This document shows, piece by piece, positions 59,886 through 64,000 of a stretch of 64,000 nucleotides of DNA. The DNA comes from Streptomonospora alba (GTDB lineage Bacteria; Actinomycetota; Actinomycetes; Streptosporangiales; Streptosporangiaceae), in assembly GCF_000826685.1 (NCBI RefSeq), contig NZ_JROO01000016.1, positions 48,865 to 112,864 of the forward strand, written 5' to 3'. The first letter of the stretch is position 1; every line of letters starts with the position of its first letter. The notes under the pieces were generated by a model. It saw nothing but the letters and a program-made list of their open reading frames with translations. It was not told the DNA's origin and made no database searches. A program made the translations under genes and the position numbers.

Positions 59886-62216
59886 ATGAAGTTCACCGAC
59901 GGGTTCTGGCAGACCCGGGAGGGCGTCCGCGCCCACTATGCGCGCGAGGCCCGCGACGTCCGCGTCGAGAACGACAGCATCACCCTCTACGCCCCCGTAC
60001 GCAGGATCACCCACCGCGGCGACACCCTCAACACGCCGCTGCTGACGGTGGAGGCCTGGTCGCCGGCCCCCGGCGTGATCGGGGTGCAGACCACGCACCT
60101 GGCCGGCTCCGTCCGCCCCGCTCCCGCTTTCGACGTGCGGGCCGATCCCGCCGCCGCACCCCGCACGCGGCGGGACGGCTCGGCGGTGGAGCTGTCCAGC
60201 GGAGACCTGTCGCTTCGGGTGGACACCGAAGGCCCGTGGCGGATGGACTTCCGCGCACGCGGGCGCACCCTGACCTCGGTGGCCGACCGCGGCACCGGGT
60301 TCGCCGAGATGTCCGACGGCTCGCACCACATGCTGACGCAGCTGTCGCTGGGGGTGCGCGAACTGGTCTACGGCCTGGGCGAGCGCTTCACGCCGCTGGT
60401 ACGCAACGGCCAGCCCGTCGACATCTGGCAGGCCGACGGCGGCACCAGCAGCGAGCAGGCCTACAAGAACGTTCCGTTCTACCTGACCAACCGGGGCTAC
60501 GGAGTCTTCGTCGACCACACCGGCCCGGTCTCCTTCGAGGTCGGTTCGGAGTCGGTGGGAGCGGTGCAGTTCAGCGTCGACGACCAGGCGCTGCGCTACT
60601 ACGTGATCGAGGGCTCCACCCCCAAGGAGATCCTGGAGCGCTACACCGCGCTGACCGGGCGCCCGGCGCTGGTGCCGCCGTGGTCGTTCGGGCTGTGGCT
60701 GTCGACCTCCTTCACCACCGACTACGACGAGCAGACGGTGACCGGCTTCGTCGACGGCATGGCCGAGCGCGGCATCCCGCTGAGCGTCTTCCACTTCGAC
60801 TGCTTCTGGATGCGCGAGTTCCACTGGTGCGACCTGCGGTGGGACCCCGATCGGTTCCCCGACCCCGAGGGCATGCTGGCCCGGCTCAAGCAGCGCGGGC
60901 TGCGGGTGTGCGTGTGGATCAACCCCTACATCGCCCAGCGCTCGGAGCTGTTCGAGGAGGGCAGGCGGTTGGGCCACCTGGTGCGCCGGCCCGACGGCGG
61001 CGTGTGGCAATGGGACATGTGGCAGGCGGGCATGGCGCTGGTGGACTTCACCAGCCCGGCGGCGCGCGCGTGGTTCGCCGGCAAGCTGCGCGCGCTGCTG
61101 GACATGGGCGTGGACTGCTTCAAGACCGACTTCGGCGAGCGCATCCCCACCGACGTGGTCTGGTCCGACGGCTCGGACCCCCAGGGCATGCACAACTACT
61201 ACACCCACCTCTTCAACGGCACGGTGTTCGACCTGCTGCGCGAGGAGCGCGGTGAGAACGAGGCGGTGGTCTTCGCGCGGTCGGCGACCGCAGGCGGCCA
61301 GTCCTTCCCGGTCCACTGGGGCGGCGACTGCGCCTCCACCTACGGGGCCATGGCCGAGAACCTGCGCGGCGGGCTGTCGCTGGGGCTGTCGGGATTCGGG
61401 TACTGGAGCCACGACATCGGCGGTTTCGAGGGCACGCCCGACGCCGGGCTGTTCAAGCGGTGGCTGGCCTTCGGGCTGCTCTCCTCGCACAGCAGGCTGC
61501 ACGGCAGCGGGTCCTACCGGGTCCCGTGGGCCTTCGACGAGGAGGCCGGCGAGATCGCCCGCACGTTCACCCGCCTCAAGCACCGGCTGATGCCCTACCT
61601 GTTCGGCGCGGCGGTGCAGGCCCACGAGCGGGGCGTGCCGGTGATGCGGGCGATGCTGCTGGAGTTCCCCCACGACCCGACCTGCCACCACCTGGACACC
61701 CAGTACATGCTCGGCTCCGACCTGCTGGTGGCGCCGGTCTTCTCCGACGACGGCGAGGTCGAGTACTACGTCCCCGAGGGCGACTGGCGCCACCTGCTCA
61801 CCGGCGAGGCGGTGCGGGGGCCCGCCTGGCGGCGGGAGAAGCACGGCTTCGACTCGCTGCCCCTGCTGGTGCGGCCCGGAGCGGTGCTGCCGATGGGCGC
61901 GGTGCAGGAGCGGCCCGACTACGACTTCGCCGACGGGGTGACGCTGTGCGTCTACCCGGGCGGGGGCACCGACCCGGTGCGCACCGCGGTACCGGCCGCC
62001 GACGGTTCGCCCGCCGCGGTGTTCACCACCCGGCGCGACGGCGGCGCGGTTGTGGTCGAGGCCGAGGCCGAGGCAGTGCCCGCGTGGAGCGTGCTGGCGG
62101 TGGGTGCCTCCGCCGCAGCGGCGGTGGAGGGCGCGGCCGAGGCGGTCGAGACCGCCGAGGGACTGCGTGTCGAGGCCGCCGCCGCTACCCGGCGGGTGCG
62201 TATCACGCCGGCCTGA
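59886..62216 (+). CDS. GH31 alpha-xylosidase (YicI-like)
   Basis: The 776-residue cytosolic enzyme aligns end to end by eye with E. coli YicI: it begins MKFTDGFWQ, and the nucleophile Asp415 in KTDFGER and acid/base Asp481 in HWGGDCAS fall within a residue of YicI Asp416 and Asp482. FDCFWMREFHWCDL shapes the xylose-specific pocket. It releases alpha-linked xylose from imported xyloglucan-type fragments. ATG at 59886 is preferred to an in-frame TTG three bases before it. The ABC importer genes precede it and a long hairpin follows. Confidence 0.92.
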   Translation: MKFTDGFWQTREGVRAHYAREARDVRVENDSITLYAPVRRITHRGDTLNTPLLTVEAWSPAPGVIGVQTTHLAGSVRPAPAFDVRADPAAAPRTRRDGSAVELSSGDLSLRVDTEGPWRMDFRARGRTLTSVADRGTGFAEMSDGSHHMLTQLSLGVRELVYGLGERFTPLVRNGQPVDIWQADGGTSSEQAYKNVPFYLTNRGYGVFVDHTGPVSFEVGSESVGAVQFSVDDQALRYYVIEGSTPKEILERYTALTGRPALVPPWSFGLWLSTSFTTDYDEQTVTGFVDGMAERGIPLSVFHFDCFWMREFHWCDLRWDPDRFPDPEGMLARLKQRGLRVCVWINPYIAQRSELFEEGRRLGHLVRRPDGGVWQWDMWQAGMALVDFTSPAARAWFAGKLRALLDMGVDCFKTDFGERIPTDVVWSDGSDPQGMHNYYTHLFNGTVFDLLREERGENEAVVFARSATAGGQSFPVHWGGDCASTYGAMAENLRGGLSLGLSGFGYWSHDIGGFEGTPDAGLFKRWLAFGLLSSHSRLHGSGSYRVPWAFDEEAGEIARTFTRLKHRLMPYLFGAAVQAHERGVPVMRAMLLEFPHDPTCHHLDTQYMLGSDLLVAPVFSDDGEVEYYVPEGDWRHLLTGEAVRGPAWRREKHGFDSLPLLVRPGAVLPMGAVQERPDYDFADGVTLCVYPGGGTDPVRTAVPAADGSPAAVFTTRRDGGAVVVEAEAEAVPAWSVLAVGASAAAAVEGAAEAVETAEGLRVEAAAATRRVRITPA

Positions 62217-62226
62217 GGCGGCGCCG

Positions 62227-62280
62227 CCCCGCGGCGGCGGGTGGGGGGCTCCGGGGGCTCCCGCACCCGCCGCCGCGGGG
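62227..62280 (+). terminator. Perfect 17-bp hairpin terminator
   Basis: Arms 62227-62243 and 62264-62280 are exact complements with a 20-base loop, beginning 10 bases after the GH31 stop; it ends the xyloside operon. Confidence 0.8.
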
Positions 62281-62355
62281 CTCGGCGCGGCCCGCCTTCG
62301 GCGTGTGGCAGGCTTGCCGCTCCGGAAAGCCTGCGGCAGAAGGAGGACGGAGACC

Positions 62356-62967
62356 GTGGTCGACGCCCGCAAGGACGCGTTCACGCCGGGCGGGACAGCC
62401 GGCGATTCCCGGTTCCGCCGCTGGTTCGCCGGGCCGCCGGGCCGGATCGTCGGTGTCCTCGCCGCCGCCAACGCGCTGTTCAGCATGTGGGCGTACTCGG
62501 TCCCCGGGGGTTACCTCCTTCCGGTCCTCGCGACGACGGCGGGCTGGGCGCTCGTGCTGGTGGCCGTGGGTATCAAGGCGGTCATGCAGCCCGTGTTCGG
62601 CGTGCGGCGGCCCGCGCCGTGGTGGCACCCCTGGGCACGGTGGACACTGGTGCTGGGGATCATGGCGGCCACGTTGGCGCTCACCCAGACCGGAGCGGCC
62701 GTGCGCGCGGGCACCGCCCTGGCGGAGTCCGCGGTCGCCGCCTACGCCGCCGACCCCCGTGCCGAGGCGCCCGCACGATTCGGTCCCTACAGCGTGCACC
62801 GGGCCGAGCACCTCGACGACGGCGGCGCCCGGTTCCTGGTCGAGGACGCGGGGTTCCTGAGGGACCGGGGCTTCGCCTACCGCCCCGGCGGCACGCCGCC
62901 AGGCACGGCCGACGACTCCTACGAGCACCTGCACGGCCCCTGGTACGCCTGGACCCGGGATTTCTGA
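62356..62967 (+). CDS. Hypothetical membrane protein
   Basis: The 203-residue protein has three likely membrane helices (about residues 29-49, 52-73 and 93-115) and a C-terminal soluble domain of about 85 residues (RFGPYSVHRAEHLDDGGARFLVEDAGFLRDRGFAYRPGG...). I do not recognise the family. GTG at 62356 has AGGAGGACGGAG upstream. It stands alone between the GH31 terminator and the aldo/keto reductase. Confidence 0.65.
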   Translation: MVDARKDAFTPGGTAGDSRFRRWFAGPPGRIVGVLAAANALFSMWAYSVPGGYLLPVLATTAGWALVLVAVGIKAVMQPVFGVRRPAPWWHPWARWTLVLGIMAATLALTQTGAAVRAGTALAESAVAAYAADPRAEAPARFGPYSVHRAEHLDDGGARFLVEDAGFLRDRGFAYRPGGTPPGTADDSYEHLHGPWYAWTRDF

Positions 62968-63136
62968 TCCCGCGGCCGCCGGCTCGAACCCTGCCGGGTG
63001 CACCGAGAGGGCCCACGCTCCCGCACGGCGGCGTACTCCTCCTCACCCGCCCGCTCCGCGGCGCTTCCGGACGCGGTGCAGCACGCGCCCGCACCGAGCC
63101 GGGCGGCACATGAGCGGACGCCCTCGAAGATCGGGC

Positions 63137-63142
63137 TAGGCT
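63137..63142 (+). promoter_or_regulatory. -10 element suggesting leaderless aldo/keto reductase mRNA
   Basis: TAGGCT ends only 6 bases before the ATG at 63149, so transcription would start at or next to the start codon. No Shine-Dalgarno sequence precedes the ATG and the -35 region is weak. Confidence 0.4.
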
Positions 63143-63148
63143 GGGCGG

Positions 63149-63988
63149 ATGCGTGGAGTCGATTCTTACGAACTGAACGACGGAAACTCTCTGCCCGTAG
63201 TGGGTTTCGGCACGGTTTCGCTGCGCGGCGAAGAAGGGGTGGCGGCGATGCGGGCCGCCCTGGAAAGCGGCTACCGGCTGCTCGACACTGCCGTCAACTA
63301 CGGCAACGAGGAGGCGGTCGGTCAGGCGGTGCGCGCATCCGGCGTGGCTCGGGAGGACGTGCGCATCACCACGAAGATCCCCGGCCGATACCACGAGTAC
63401 TCCCTGGCCGTGAAGTCGGTCGAGGAGTCCCTGCGCAGGCTCGGGTCCGACTACATCGATCTGTGCCTGATCCACTGGCCCAATCCGAGTGTCGGCAAAT
63501 ACGTCGAAGCGTGGCGCGCCTTGGTCGACGCCCGCGAGCGGGGCCTGGTGCGGTCCATCGGCGTCAGCAACTTCACCGAGCAGCACCTGCGCGCCGTCAT
63601 CGACGACAGCGGGGTCACCCCCGCGGTCAACCAGATCGAGCTGCACCCGTACTTCCCGCAGGCCGCGATGCGCCGGGTCGACGCCGGACTCGGAATCCGG
63701 ACGCAGTCGTGGAGTCCGTTGGGCAAGAACAGCGCCCCGTTCGCCGAGCGGCCGGTGGCCGAAGCCGCGGCCGCGCACGGCGCCACGCCGGCGCAGGTGA
63801 TCCTGCGCTGGCAGCTGCAGCTCGGGGCGCTGCCCATTCCGAAGTCGGCGAACCCGCAGCGGCAGCAGGAGAACCTCGACCTGTTCGGCTTCGAACTCAC
63901 CGACGCCGAGGTCGCGGCGATCAGTGGGCTGGCCAAGGACGACGGGCGCCTGTTCGGCGGCGACCCGGACGTCCACGAGGAGATGTAG
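63149..63988 (+). CDS. Aldo/keto reductase
   Basis: The 279-residue TIM-barrel enzyme has the catalytic set Asp and Tyr in LLDTAVNYGNE (residues 46-56), Lys in ITTKIPG and His in LIHWPNP, plus the NADPH-binding IPKSANPQRQQENLDLF. It resembles 2,5-diketo-D-gluconate reductase-type AKR5 proteins and reduces a carbonyl with NADPH. The gene is complete and ends 12 bases before the window edge. Confidence 0.92.
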   Translation: MRGVDSYELNDGNSLPVVGFGTVSLRGEEGVAAMRAALESGYRLLDTAVNYGNEEAVGQAVRASGVAREDVRITTKIPGRYHEYSLAVKSVEESLRRLGSDYIDLCLIHWPNPSVGKYVEAWRALVDARERGLVRSIGVSNFTEQHLRAVIDDSGVTPAVNQIELHPYFPQAAMRRVDAGLGIRTQSWSPLGKNSAPFAERPVAEAAAAHGATPAQVILRWQLQLGALPIPKSANPQRQQENLDLFGFELTDAEVAAISGLAKDDGRLFGGDPDVHEEM

Positions 63989-64000
63989 CCGCGCGTCCCG

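Noticed and set aside
59862..62486. 874-residue minus-strand frame opposite the GH31 gene
   Set aside because: It is a shadow frame with repeated Val/Gly/His/Arg; the plus strand has full GH31 catalytic motifs.

Overview
The window is about 72% GC throughout, uses GTG and TTG starts often, and carries gene families typical of high-GC Gram-positives: a conservon (cvn) operon, a SARP/AfsR-type regulator, an XRE/DUF397/anti-sigma-like trio, a metE gene behind a cobalamin riboswitch, sugar ABC transporters without their own ATPase, and an F420-type (Ddn family) oxidoreductase. I infer a chromosomal segment of a filamentous actinobacterium, probably Nocardiopsis or a relative. I see no rRNA, tRNA, CRISPR array, transposase or integrase. 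No gene looks freshly imported, although the XRE regulator gene near 51.1-52.0 kb is lower in GC than its neighbours.

Layout. 1-7.1 kb is a catabolic cluster cut by the left edge: TRAP permease, AA_synth-family protein, enamidase-like amidohydrolase, [3Fe-4S] ferredoxin, ferredoxin reductase, alpha/beta hydrolase and a LuxR/GAF regulator. 7.4-15 kb holds an aldehyde dehydrogenase, a divergent MerR/SDR pair with a textbook 19-bp-spacer promoter, a 57-residue membrane protein, a 1098-residue SARP regulator and a WrbA flavoprotein. 15.2-17.9 kb is riboswitch plus metE. 18.2-20.7 kb is murP-like PTS plus murQ (N-acetylmuramate use). 21.3-24.1 kb is a LacI regulator divergent from a secreted GH16 beta-glucanase. 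24.2-32.4 kb is a sugar/polyol locus (FGGY kinase, hydroxyacid dehydrogenase, RpiB-like isomerase, fused DhaK-DhaL kinase, HAD phosphatase, DeoR regulator, MFS polyol permease).

32.4-34.5 kb has an HTH/DUF2975 pair and an Lrp/LysE pair. 34.6-39.7 kb is a Zur-boxed aztABCD zinc importer with two AztD-like metallochaperone genes. 40.2-44.2 kb is a conservon followed directly by a styrene-monooxygenase-like flavoprotein. 44.4-45.7 kb is a TetR/Ddn pair. 45.8-48.4 kb is a secreted GH51 arabinofuranosidase. 49.1-52.2 kb has a haloperoxidase-type hydrolase and the XRE/DUF397/ATPase trio. 52.2-55.3 kb has a rifampin-phosphotransferase-like protein and a GNAT-like protein. 55.6-62.2 kb is a LacI-controlled ABC importer with a GH31 alpha-xylosidase. 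The window closes with a membrane protein and an aldo/keto reductase.

The common theme is a set of separately regulated uptake-and-catabolism units (beta-glucan, arabinan, alpha-xyloside, muramate, polyol, and an unknown amide or N-heterocycle). Each has its own regulator or palindromic operator, and many are closed by long perfect hairpins. The least explained parts are the left-edge catabolic cluster, the four-carbon-type polyol locus, the conservon-linked monooxygenase and the duplicated AztD. Functions are inferred from reading motifs and family resemblance, with no database search.
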